Shown here piece after piece: positions 10,593-20,474 of a stretch of DNA of 64,000 nucleotides (position 1 is its first letter; the number at the start of each line of letters is the position of its first letter). The position numbers and the translations under genes were made by a program. Under the pieces are notes generated by a model. That model was given only the letters and a program-made list of their open reading frames with translations, made no database searches and was not told where the DNA came from. This stretch comes from Tritrichomonas musculus (Eukaryota > Parabasalia > Tritrichomonadida > Tritrichomonadidae), in the NCBI GenBank assembly GCA_039105265.1, contig JAPFFF010000004.1:5146001-5210000 (forward strand), given 5' to 3'.

Positions 10593-11645
10593 GCATAAAT
10601 CTGGGTTTCCCTGTCCAGTGAGGTGAATAGCCAATTTTGACTTTTTGAGGCATTTCTCGTTATTTCATATGGACAGCAGACCGTTTTATTGTATTCAAAA
10701 AAAAATGTAAAGTTATGAATTATTTGAGAAAAAATGTCCATTAAAATCTTATGGACATTTAGCTTTTTTCCTCCTCCAATATTTTTGAATAATAAAATAG
10801 ATGCAAAATTTAATAAAAATTTTGTCTTTCTTTAACAAAATAAAAAAACATTCAAAAAAATATCTACATTGAAATATTTCAAACAATTGTTATCATTTTT
10901 CAAAGTAATAAAATATAAATATCTCAAAAAGTTTATGCTACAATCTATATTAAATTCAAAAAATTAAGAATATCTTTAACATTTCTAAATTTAGTAATAT
11001 AAAAAAACAATATTTTATTTTTTAAAACATTATAATTCAATTGTAAATATGAATTATACTCTAAAATAAGCAGAATTGAAAAACTATTTTCATTGCAATC
11101 TTTTCAAGGTAAAACTTAATTACATGTGATATTTTCTGTCAATATTCTCTATCAGTAAATATGACCAATCGATTCATCACATTGATCTAGAATAATACAA
11201 ATAATAGAACAAAATTTTTTAAAAATATTATTTCAAAAAATTATTTTAAAATGAATTCATGAAACAAATAAATATTGAATATAATTGGTCAAGCCAAATA
11301 AATTGAAAGATTCATTCAACTTTTCTTAATAACAAAATTATTTTTTATTTTTTTGGCGATTTATACATTTTATATATTATTATGAAAAATTATTTAATTA
11401 AAATTCTTTTTATTTATTGTGAGACTAGCCTTGATTGAATGAGTACATTCAATTTTGGATATTTTGGACATTTTCAGAATAAAAATAAACCGTTAAATGG
11501 ACATTTTTTCTCAAATAATTCATAACTTTACATTTTTTTTTGAATACAATAAAACGGTCTGCTGTCCATATGAAATAACGAGAAATGCCTCAAAAAGTCA
11601 AACTTGGCTATTCACCTCACTGGACAGGGAAACCCAGGCATAAAT
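10593..11645. mobile_element. MITE with 142 bp inverted repeats and 8 bp target duplication
   Basis: The element spans 10601-11637. Its inverted repeats (10601-10742 and 11496-11637) begin CTGGGTTTCCCTGTCC and differ at only one base that I noticed. GCATAAAT flanks both ends (10593-10600 and 11638-11645). An 8 bp duplication is typical of hAT-group transposons and also possible for Merlin-type elements. The interior is AT-rich and has no gene, so the element is non-autonomous. The near-identical arms indicate recent movement. Confidence 0.9.
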
Positions 11646-12053
11646 TAATTTTTTAATTCTCTAGGTACAACTTTTTGAGTTAATAAAACACTCAAAAAGT
11701 TGTAAAACAGAGAACTAAAATAAACTTTATTTTGAAAAATCAACTTTTTCATAATATAAAATATAAAATAGAATATTTTTTTAATCAGACCAGTTTTGAG
11801 AGAAAATCATGTGTAATTTCTGAAGAAGGAAAAATAAAATTTTAAAATTGAATGCAAAAAGTTATATGTAACATTGAAATAGTGGTCTGATTTATCGAAT
11901 CCAGTTTATTTTGATATAGAAAATAAATTATGATAAAAAAAATATATATCAAATCATTTCATCTAAATTATATCGACTTGCGTAATTAAAATAAATTACA
12001 AATCAAACATGATCTAATCAAGTAACTTTAAATAATAAATTAATTTCTATGTT
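11646..12053. other. intergenic with perfect stem-loop
   Basis: No gene is seen. ACAACTTTTTGAG (11667-11679) and its perfect inverted copy (11691-11703) form a 13 bp stem with an 11-base loop. The arms contain the AACTTTTTGA word that is common upstream of genes in this window. It lies about 350 bp beyond the 3' end of the minus-strand methyltransferase gene. Confidence 0.6.
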
Positions 12054-12686
12054 CTATTCTTTTTTAATCTGGACAACAATTTCAAATATTTCTTTGTTTT
12101 TCTTGTTCCTTTCGATCGTAGTAGGCTTATAATCACATTCTCCAATTTTACCGAAAAATCGTTGAACACTTTCTTCATTGAAAAATCTCTTGTTATAGCC
12201 GTCAACATAGAAAAAGTTTTCTTCTAATTTTTGGCCTTGTCCAGCACCATGATTAAAATCTTTTGTAGAGTTAACTCTTGCGAGCAAAAGGCCATTATTT
12301 TTGAGGACACGCTGGATTTCGGCTAAAATATCTTCTGTCTTTTTTTCACTAAAATAGTGAAGGCATAAGTCTGCAATAACAATATCAAAACTGTCATCCT
12401 TAAATGGGAAATGCTTCATTAAATTAAGATGCTGCGTTTGAATAGTTGGACAGTTTTTTCGGACAATATCAAGTGCTACATCAGAAAAATCTGTTGCCAG
12501 CTCTGTTAGCCCAATATTTTCGAGAAACTTTGCGTTATTCCCATATCCACATCCAAGCTCTAATATTGAATTTGATTGATTAAGCTCTTTTAACCACGCA
12601 CTTAACCAACTATATTTATCAAATTTAATGCTTCCATAATATCTTTCATAAATACTGTTCCAAAAATGCTTAAAAGATTTATCCAT
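12054..12686 (-). CDS. class I SAM-dependent methyltransferase
   Basis: A 210-residue protein with the Rossmann-type methyltransferase fold. Motif I, LELGCGYGNN, is at residues 42-51 and binds S-adenosylmethionine. The acidic residue after strand 2 is in ATDFSD, and the post-motif region reads IVIADLCLHYFS. The length matches small soluble Methyltransf_11/25-type enzymes and there is no targeting signal. The substrate cannot be told from sequence; small molecules, lipids or protein are all possible. The single-domain form resembles bacterial enzymes, so lateral transfer is possible. An AACTTTTTAAAT word lies 73 bp upstream of the ATG. Confidence 0.85.
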   Translation of the reverse strand: MDKSFKHFWNSIYERYYGSIKFDKYSWLSAWLKELNQSNSILELGCGYGNNAKFLENIGLTELATDFSDVALDIVRKNCPTIQTQHLNLMKHFPFKDDSFDIVIADLCLHYFSEKKTEDILAEIQRVLKNNGLLLARVNSTKDFNHGAGQGQKLEENFFYVDGYNKRFFNEESVQRFFGKIGECDYKPTTIERNKKNKEIFEIVVQIKKE

Positions 12687-12817
12687 TAGATTTATTGAAC
12701 AATATCAATTTTTGAAATAAATTCCGATACAATATTAGTAGAAAAAGTTTAATCAATCAACTTTTTAAATAGAATAAAATGTAAAAAGATAAAAAAAATA
12801 ACACGTTTTTTAGACAA

Positions 12818-15574
12818 TTAAAACATATTGGAAACAAAATAAGCGAAGGCAGCACATGAAGCGCCTTTAACAACATAATCCAATTTATCAACAACATTAT
12901 TAATTACCGAAATTAAACTTGATCTTGATTTCACAACTTGATTTTGATTTGTCTGTTTCGCTGGTTTGCATCTATTTTGCTTAAGTTTAACTAAAACATC
13001 TCTCAAATTCTCTTTATTCTCCGCATTTTGAGCCAAGCTTGGCTCATTTTGCTCCAGAAATATAATTTCATCACTTATTGATGGATAAGCGTTAGTATCA
13101 TCATTGCCAGTGATGTTATTATCGTGGAACATTTCTTGTGATTCTTCCGAACTTTCAGCTTCTTCATCTTCAATATTGACAAATTCTTTGGGTTCGACTG
13201 TAATTTCAACTTCCTCTTGCTCTTCTTCTTCTTCTGTATTGGCTGATTCTTCGGATGGAATGATTTCATTATGATCGATCGAATTCTCAATTTGCTCTTG
13301 ACCTTCTTCTTCTTCGAGTATGACTGGATTTTCGACTTTTTCTTCCTCTTCTTTGTTGGATGGAGTAGCAATTTCGATAGTTTCTGCTGGATTTGTGATT
13401 TCTCCTTGTTCTTCTTCTGTATTGGCTGATTCTTCGGATGGAATGATTTCATTATGATCGATCAAATTCTCAATTTGCTCTTGATCTTCTTCTTCTTCGA
13501 GTATGACTGGGTTTTCGACTTTTTCTTCCTCTTCTTTGTTGGATGGAGTAGCAATTTCGATAGTTTCTGCTGGATTTGTGATTTCTCCTTGTTTTTCTTC
13601 TTCTTTGTTGTTTAATTGTTGTTTTGGCGTTTCATTGAGATTATCGATATTCTTTCTATCTCGACCAGGTGTTGCTTGTAATTCTGCATTTTGCTCTTGA
13701 TTAATAATTGGAGGACCATCTTTGGCATTTTTCATGATTTTTCCACTCAATTTTGGAGTAACTTTCTTTAAATACTGATTCAATTCTTCACGCTCATCAA
13801 ATGGCTCTTCTCCTTCTCTGAAACTTTCTGACTCAATTGATCCAATTGAGAAATTTGAGAGAGGCGAGTTAATAGAGGCATGAGATTGATTAGCGATATT
13901 ATCTTGCTCTTTTCCAGGCTTGACCGATTCTTTGGTTGAATTAGTAAGTTCTTTTTGCTCCTCTTCTTTTTCTTTGTTGTTTAATTTCTGTTTTGGCGTT
14001 TCATTGAGATCATCGATATTCTTTCTATCTCGACCAGGAGTTGCTTGTAATTCCGTATTTTGCTCTTGATTATCAATTGGAAAGCCATCTTTGGCATTCT
14101 TTAAGATTTTTTCACTCAATTTTGGAGTAACTTTTTTCAGATATTGATCGGCTTCTTTATGTTCATCAAATGGCTCTTCTTTAATGCTCTCTGATTCGAC
14201 TGATCCAAAGGAGAAGTCTAATCCAGGAGAAGTGACAACACCAGCCTTTTTAATCGGACTTTGATTATAATTAAGTATTGGTGATTCACTGAATTCATCA
14301 GCACTCTTTCTGCCCCGACTTGGGGTTGTTTGCTGTTTTGCATTCAACTCCTGGTTATCTACTGGAACTGCATTTTTGACGATTTTGCTACTTAATTTTG
14401 GAGTAATTTTCTTTAAATATTCAATTTGATTTTCTTTCTCATCAAATGGTTCTTCTTTCGAATCTTCTGATTCAGTTGAGCCAAACGAGAAGTCTGAGCC
14501 AGATGAATATTTGAATTCATCACCTTTATCTATTGTTGGATGTAAAACACTGCGTTCCTTAATATTCGTATAATTAATTTCAGGAATATCATGTGATTCG
14601 TTGTCATTGTTATCATGTTCGTTGATATCAACATGAGGACGTCCTCCAATAAAGAGTTCTAGACCATCTTTCGTGGTGGCTATAATTTCTCCGTTTGGTA
14701 ATGTAACAATCTGTTTAAATGCATCTTCTTCTTCTTTTTCGGATTTCGATTCTGATTTAGTTTCTCCTTCTTTGTTAGATGGTTCTTTCGTTTTCGCTTC
14801 TTCTTGGAAGAGGTCACGTTCTTTAATATTATTAGGTTCAATTTCAGGAATATTGAGAGGATTGCTTTCGTTATTATCATGTTCATTGATATCAACATGT
14901 GGACGTCCTCCAATATGAAATTCTCGATCATCATTCTTTCTTTTGACTATGATTTCTTTATTTGGTTGAATTTCAATCTTATCGATTATATCTGTTTTTT
15001 CTGGATTTTCTTTTTTGATGACATCGTCGTTTTGTCCAAGTGCGACGAATGGGCGTTCGCCAATAGTGAACTTATCTTCATTTGGCACATTAGCAATATC
15101 ATTGACCATATCTTCTGGCCTTTTTTCTGATTGATTGAGACTGCGATTAGAAATTGAATCTTGTTTCTCGAAAATTTTTACAGGTTCTGGTTCATCTTTA
15201 TTAAGGCTATCTTCATCTTGAATTAGGCGGTTTCTAAAAGCAGAACTATCACTATTAAAGTAACTACCATCTGATATTGCATCACTTGATTCAATATCAA
15301 AAACGTGGGGTCCAGAAATTGATATGTTGATCTCTTTTTGGTCATCAACTTGGCCATCTTGACTATCATCCGATCCAAAAGATGGCCTAGCTTTATCTTG
15401 ATCATCTTGAATATCGACATCATTACCATTTGAAATTGATTCGCTCTGGTTATTTAAAGAGTATAGTTCTTCTTTTGCTATCTGCTGGATTAAATTTTCA
15501 AAGGCTTTGAATCGATCATTTTTTTGATTTTTTTGATCTGAATGGTTACTATTATCATTATTATTGCTAGACAT
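12818..15574 (-). CDS. long acidic repeat protein with hydrophobic C-terminal tail
   Basis: A 918-residue protein of unknown function. It is very rich in Glu, Asp, Asn and Ser and probably mostly disordered. Three kinds of internal repeat are visible. The first, GGRPHVDINEHDNN, occurs twice in the first third, with a related GERPFVAL copy. The second, EEPFDE followed by YLKKVTPKLS.KI.KNA, occurs three times in the middle. The third, beginning EITNPAETIEIATPS, occurs twice towards the C-terminus. The last about 20 residues (GASCAAFAYFVSNMF) are the only hydrophobic part and could be a tail anchor in the ER, hydrogenosome or another membrane. Low-complexity antisense frames inside it are shadows. 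Confidence 0.8.
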   Translation of the reverse strand: MSSNNNDNSNHSDQKNQKNDRFKAFENLIQQIAKEELYSLNNQSESISNGNDVDIQDDQDKARPSFGSDDSQDGQVDDQKEINISISGPHVFDIESSDAISDGSYFNSDSSAFRNRLIQDEDSLNKDEPEPVKIFEKQDSISNRSLNQSEKRPEDMVNDIANVPNEDKFTIGERPFVALGQNDDVIKKENPEKTDIIDKIEIQPNKEIIVKRKNDDREFHIGGRPHVDINEHDNNESNPLNIPEIEPNNIKERDLFQEEAKTKEPSNKEGETKSESKSEKEEEDAFKQIVTLPNGEIIATTKDGLELFIGGRPHVDINEHDNNDNESHDIPEINYTNIKERSVLHPTIDKGDEFKYSSGSDFSFGSTESEDSKEEPFDEKENQIEYLKKITPKLSSKIVKNAVPVDNQELNAKQQTTPSRGRKSADEFSESPILNYNQSPIKKAGVVTSPGLDFSFGSVESESIKEEPFDEHKEADQYLKKVTPKLSEKILKNAKDGFPIDNQEQNTELQATPGRDRKNIDDLNETPKQKLNNKEKEEEQKELTNSTKESVKPGKEQDNIANQSHASINSPLSNFSIGSIESESFREGEEPFDEREELNQYLKKVTPKLSGKIMKNAKDGPPIINQEQNAELQATPGRDRKNIDNLNETPKQQLNNKEEEKQGEITNPAETIEIATPSNKEEEEKVENPVILEEEEDQEQIENLIDHNEIIPSEESANTEEEQGEITNPAETIEIATPSNKEEEEKVENPVILEEEEGQEQIENSIDHNEIIPSEESANTEEEEEQEEVEITVEPKEFVNIEDEEAESSEESQEMFHDNNITGNDDTNAYPSISDEIIFLEQNEPSLAQNAENKENLRDVLVKLKQNRCKPAKQTNQNQVVKSRSSLISVINNVVDKLDYVVKGASCAAFAYFVSNMF

Positions 15575-15756
15575 TGTTTTGAAAATAAATGGTTACAATT
15601 TTTTCAAAAATTCAAAATTTTCAGTTTTCTCAATGAATTTTTTCTAATAATAATTTTTTATTTGAAAAAGTTTGTAAAATTATGATTATCTTTGAATGCA
15701 TTTATCTTGGCAAGTAAATGAAATAATAATAATAAAAAAATAATATGTATATTTTT

Positions 15757-16590
15757 TCAGTTTAACGAATACTTTCTTATTTCAACTTGTTTAGGGATTT
15801 CAAGTCTATTTGTCAATTTAATAGTTTCTGGAACAGATAATCTTTTAAGTGATTTACATTCTTTAAAAGCAGAGTCACCAATAAACGTCAATTTAGAAGG
15901 GAGGGCAATTTTTTCAACCAATTCACATCTAAAGAAAGCGAATATTCCAATTGAATTTGTTGATGGAATCGTAATTTCAGTCAATGATTTACAACCGGCA
16001 AAGGCAAAGTCACCAATAGTTTTTATTGATGAAGGGAGAATAAGTTTTTTTAGAGAGCGGCATTCATGAAAAGCATAGTTACCTATTGATGTAACTTTTG
16101 GAGGAATATTTATTTCTTCAAGTGAAAAACAAGATGAAAACATTGAATTTGTAATGGCAGTTGTTGAATTCGGAATTACAAGTTTTTTTAGTGATTTACA
16201 ACCACTAAATACATATAAACCAAACGACATTGTAGTAGCATTAATACTAATTTGAGCTAATGAAATACACCCACTAAACATATAATTACCAAGCGACATT
16301 ATTTTCATTGGAATTTCGATCTTTAATAATGATGTGCATCCATCAAATGCATATTCACCAACACTATTTACTGTAGAAGGAATTTCTATTTGAATTAATT
16401 TTGAGCAACCATAAAACGCATACTTACCAATTGATGTAATTGTTAATGGGATTTTAATAACATTTAATTGAGTACAATTATAGAAAACACGATCGTCCAA
16501 TTCAATTTCTTTTCTATCTAATAAACGATCAAAAATGCTTTTATTTTTCTTGTCTGCAGCAATTCTTATAGCTTTTTTATTAGAAAAAAT
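15757..16590 (-). pseudogene. BspA-type leucine-rich repeat part with one ankyrin unit in front
   Basis: About ten LRR_5 (BspA / TpLRR) units of roughly 23 residues, with the pattern IGxxAFxGCxSLxxIxIPxxV. In trichomonads such repeats occur in large surface or secreted families. The open frame continues upstream of 16500 to about 16590 and there reads as one ankyrin-like unit (AIRIAADKKNKSIFDRLL). There is no ATG at the head of this piece, and 16500 is a TTG. It therefore looks like the 3' half of a larger gene whose 5' half is 16760-18218. No signal peptide or membrane anchor is seen. Confidence 0.7.
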
Positions 16591-17105
16591 AATTTATTTG
16601 AAATTTCATTCAAGTGATTAATTGTAAATTAGATTAAAAAAAATTGATTTTATTTGGAATTTCATTTGAAAATTTATTTTGATTTAAAAATTCCTTTTTC
16701 ATGAATAATTAAGTGAAATTACATTCAATTTTTTTTGTTGAAACTCTATAAAAAAGTGAAAACGTAATTGTTTTGATATTAATATCAATATCTTCTCTTT
16801 CTAGTAAAAAGTCACAAATATCATTATTTCCTTTCTCAGCAGCGATATGCAATGCTGTTTTATTCAAACAAAAATTAATTGAAATTTCATCAAATTCATT
16901 GAATTCAAAACTTCATTCAAAAATCGAATTAATTTGAAATTTTATACAAAAATAAGATTGATAAACTGCATTAAAATGAACAATCTTTAATTTCATCCAA
17001 CAAAGATCAAATTTGAAACAGCATTAAAATCAAAAATTTATTAGGAATTGAATTACAAAAATTTTTTTTTGAAATTTTATAAAAAAAATTTTTTTTTTTG
17101 AAATT
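16591..17105 (-). pseudogene. eroded ankyrin repeat tract
   Basis: One clear ankyrin unit survives at about 16760-16870 (KTALHIAAEKGNNDICDFLL). It is surrounded by AT-rich sequence that cannot be read continuously. No GTATGT / ACTAACACACAG intron signals were found at the joins, so decay fits better than splicing. The tract links the N-terminal part (17106-18218) to the LRR part (15757-16590). Confidence 0.55.
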
Positions 17106-18218
17106 TTATAAGTTAAAAAAAAATATTATTGAAATAGTTAACTTATTAACGTCAAATTCCTGATTTTTAATGAATATATTAACGAACAAAGCGTAATTAT
17201 TCAAGTTCAAATTGTGCCAAACAGTGTCATTATCGATCAATTTATCGTCGGGAAAATAAGCGAAATTGTACGATTCAATTATTTGAGGGATTAAGTCAGA
17301 AATTATATCAGGATGAGCCTGAGTGAACTTCTCAATAATTTCTAGATGATGACATTTAATAGCTTCAATCAGGCATTCATGAAAAGACTCATCTTTTGGC
17401 TTAACGTTATTCTGTTCAATTATTTGAATGATGTCAGATTTATTTCCATGAATTGCGTACAACCAAATTGACTGTGGCAATTTATTTTTCGATTCATTTA
17501 AAAATTTGAAAATATCGGAAGATCCAAAGAATGCTGAATATTCAATTAATGTCGGTTTCCGATTCAATAAGAAAAAGTTCGTCTCAAAAATTGAGGGCTC
17601 AATCAATTTCGGATATTGACTCAAACTTGATGTTGAAATACGTTGTTTAAAATCATCAATTAAATCATTTCGAATTAGATTACAAATGTAATTGTCATTC
17701 TCAGCATTTTTCCTTTTAATATTAAATTCATCTGGTGTGATTTGACCAATTTTCGCCTCAATTTCTTCCCTCAATCTTGAATTGATAAATGGTCGTATCT
17801 CATAATAAAAATATGCTGGATAATCAGCCTTCCGATAGAATTCTTTCGTTATGGTATCTGCCATTCCTTGCGTCATAGTTAGCATTTTGTTATCAAGTAG
17901 GAAAAGAAGAATTCGCTTGCTCTTCTTGAAGATTTTGAAGAGTTCAATTTGTGAAAAATTTTGTTTAATGTAGTCTTTGTAATTTAGTAAAATACTGTCG
18001 ATTTTGTTGAAGAAATTAGGCATTCGATGATAGTTATTGGCTATGTTTGATAATAAATAAAGAAATGACATGAATTCTAGTCGATCATTTTGATCTCTTA
18101 TACTTTCAATATTTTCAATAAATTCTTGAAATGTATTGATATCGTTACTGAAAAATTCTAGAAGATATTCTTGATAATTTCTTCCTTTATCTAAATACTG
18201 CTGAATTTCTAATTGCAT
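17106..18218 (-). CDS. trichomonad ankyrin-family protein, N-terminal part (DUF3447-like)
   Basis: A 370-residue frame starting at ATG 18218. It resembles the N-terminal region of the large trichomonad family with a DUF3447-type helical domain followed by ankyrin repeats. Features include EYSAFFGSSDIFKFL and LYAIHGNKSDIIQIIEQN, and a final FDVNKLTI that normally leads into the first ankyrin helix. Here the frame then runs into low-complexity sequence and stops, so the protein lacks a proper repeat array. It is either a truncated but expressed gene or the head of a pseudogene that included the LRR part. A MITE has inserted 77 bp upstream of the ATG. Confidence 0.6.
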   Translation of the reverse strand: MQLEIQQYLDKGRNYQEYLLEFFSNDINTFQEFIENIESIRDQNDRLEFMSFLYLLSNIANNYHRMPNFFNKIDSILLNYKDYIKQNFSQIELFKIFKKSKRILLFLLDNKMLTMTQGMADTITKEFYRKADYPAYFYYEIRPFINSRLREEIEAKIGQITPDEFNIKRKNAENDNYICNLIRNDLIDDFKQRISTSSLSQYPKLIEPSIFETNFFLLNRKPTLIEYSAFFGSSDIFKFLNESKNKLPQSIWLYAIHGNKSDIIQIIEQNNVKPKDESFHECLIEAIKCHHLEIIEKFTQAHPDIISDLIPQIIESYNFAYFPDDKLIDNDTVWHNLNLNNYALFVNIFIKNQEFDVNKLTISIIFFFNL

Positions 18219-18285
18219 TAATTTAGTAATAAAGTTTATTTGAAATTTATATTTAAGGCTAAAATTTTGACCTTTTACTTAAACA

Positions 18286-19783
18286 TTCTAAAATAGAAGT
18301 GCGGGAACTATAAAAAGTCTCCAATATCCTTTATTTTTTAATATTATATTATTTACTCTATATAGAATATAAAAAACATAAAATTAAAATTATTTATTCG
18401 ACAGGTGTAGTTTTATAAACATTTTAGTTTTTAATTGTAAACTATTGAATATGGAAATAATAAAGATAATATATTTGGGTCAAATAGATGACTGTAACTT
18501 ACTTTTTAACATAAATACAAGTTATTTTAAATCTAATATCAGTGTATTAAATGTTTTTTATATTATTTTACATTAATTAAGATATAATAATTATCTCGTT
18601 GATCAAATAGGAATAAGAAAAAAGAATGAAAATGATTATAAATACAGATTATTTTATGTAAATATAAAGTTTTTTTGGGTAATATATCAAAATAATCAAA
18701 AAAAATTTTCAATTAATATTGAGAAATATACTTTCTTTTAGAAAAAAAGTGATTAACTTATGGAAAATACTTTACTTAAGTAGATTATAATTATTTTCAA
18801 TAAATTTTGATGAAAACTTCTTTTTTGGAAAAATCATATTAAATTTTCTTTTCATATTTATAGAATATACTTGAATAAGTATTTAGGAAGTGTTATATGT
18901 CTTTTATTTCTTGAAATTTCGCATATATTACTTTAAAATAAATGAAATAAAGAAACAAAACATAAATAAAATTGAATTACTTAAAAAGTTGATACTTCTT
19001 AAAAAGTCAATCAAAAATTAACAAAAAGTGAACCGAAAATTAACAAAAAGTGAACCGAAAATAAACAAAAAATAAATCATAAATTATCAAAAAGTCGATC
19101 GAAAGTTTACAAAAAGTGAACCGAAAATTATCAAAAAGTGAACCGAAAATTAACAAAAAGTGAACCGAAAATAAACAAAAAATAAACCAAAAGTTATCAA
19201 AAAGTCATTCGAAGATTATCAAAAAGTGAACCGAAAATTATCAAAAATTTAAAAATAACGTTTTTCCCAGAAAAAAAATAAGTTTTATAAAAGTTAAAAT
19301 AGAGCTACGCCTGTCGAGTGATATTTTTTTATATTTTAATATGATATAATATATTTATATATATAAATATATAATAATAGTTATCCCCTAGAAATTCAAT
19401 CTATCCCTCAAAATAAGCTCAAATAAAACAAATATTTTATAAAATGCACATATTATTATTTAAAAAAGTTATTTTTCTTTATAACCAACATATATTATAT
19501 ATGATATCAGTATTTTGATGAATATAACATATAAATATAAAAATAATATTAATATGTTTATCAGATATCGAGATAACACAACAAATTTCTGTTTTTTTAA
19601 ATGATCAGTATTTTGATGAATAATTAATCTATTTCATTTTATACCAATAAATGGAATATTAAGAAGTTTTTTAATATTAAAATGAAAATAATATTAAAGT
19701 ATTCTTGATAAGATACAAAGATAATGAACATACTAAATTATACAAAAATACGTTATTTAAGTTCTCGCACTTCTTCTAAAATA
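18286..19783. mobile_element. Mutator-like MITE with 10 bp target duplication
   Basis: The element spans 18296-19773. It starts GAAGTGCGGGAACT and ends with its inverted copy AGTTCTCGCACTTC (one mismatch). TTCTAAAATA flanks both sides (18286-18295 and 19774-19783). A 10 bp duplication fits the Mutator (MULE) superfamily. There is no gene inside; the interior carries a 22 bp minisatellite. The end sequence is shared with the element at 22560-24503. It inserted 77 bp upstream of the ATG of the ankyrin-family gene. Confidence 0.85.
18970..19255. repeat. 22 bp minisatellite, about 13 units
   Basis: Eleven clean units run from 19014 to 19255 in exact 22 bp steps, with about two more diverged units before them. 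The typical unit contains ATTATCAAAAAGTGAACCG. The variants recur in order: units 3, 4 and 5 match units 8, 9 and 10. This shows a 110 bp higher-order repeat. It lies inside the MITE. Confidence 0.9.
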
Positions 19784-20474
19784 TGCCTTTTTAATGGAAA
19801 ATTAATTTGGAACATGTCAGTATTGCAAAGAATTTTAATTTTTTTGGCAGCAATTAAAATATTTGGATATATAATTATGTATAGTCAAATTCAGATAGAA
19901 AAAATATAATATATCAAATATATTGAGAATCAATACTAGGTTAATACAAAAGATATTATGCACATATATCATTTTCCAAAAAAGTCTAATTACAAAACTT
20001 GATTGTTTTAACTGTAATTTTACGAACATTAATAATCATTGACTATTATTTTGATTGTTTTATGTCAAGTTCAAATAAAACATCCAATTTCAAAGATTTA
20101 ACTCCATTTTTTATAACAAACTATCATTAATTGTATGATAAAAAAAAATCATTTTACATTTAAAAGACAATTTCACACTATAATAATGATTACAAATAAA
20201 GGCATAACATTAAATGGTTTAAACGATTTCTTTTAATGAATCAACATAGAAATTTTACTGAAATTTAATTTTAGTGATGTCAAAAAAATAAATTTTCATG
20301 AAGTAACGTCTTTAAACGTCTTTTTGATATAGAATAAATTGCATTTAAAAAAATTTGATATATCCGTTATAAAGCGATTGTATAAGAAAAACGTGATCGT
20401 ATCCGTTATAAACGGTGATTTCTGGATAGTTATGTGAAAAAAGGCGGAATTCGACAGATTTTATACTTTTTTTT
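19784..20474. promoter_or_regulatory. intergenic; two CCGTTATAAA boxes upstream of the glycohydrolase gene
   Basis: No gene is seen. ATCCGTTATAAA occurs at about 20362 and again at 20401, roughly 110 and 75 bp upstream of the ATG at 20475. CCGTTA (TAACGG on the other strand) is the classic Myb-binding core, and trichomonads use Myb proteins as gene regulators. A regulatory role is inference. Confidence 0.4.

Noticed and set aside
13075-15429. Several overlapping frames on both strands within the acidic repeat protein gene
   Set aside because: They mirror the repeats and low complexity of the 918-residue gene and have no independent character.
16591-17105. Introns joining the ankyrin and LRR pieces
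   Set aside because: No GTATGT donor or ACTAACACACAG acceptor, the parabasalid intron signals, was found at the joins.
18970-19255. CRISPR-like array
   Set aside because: Units abut in a fixed 22 bp step with no unique spacers, and the organism is a eukaryote.
19724-19909. 61-codon plus-strand frame
   Set aside because: It crosses the right end and target duplication of the MITE, so it is a chance frame.
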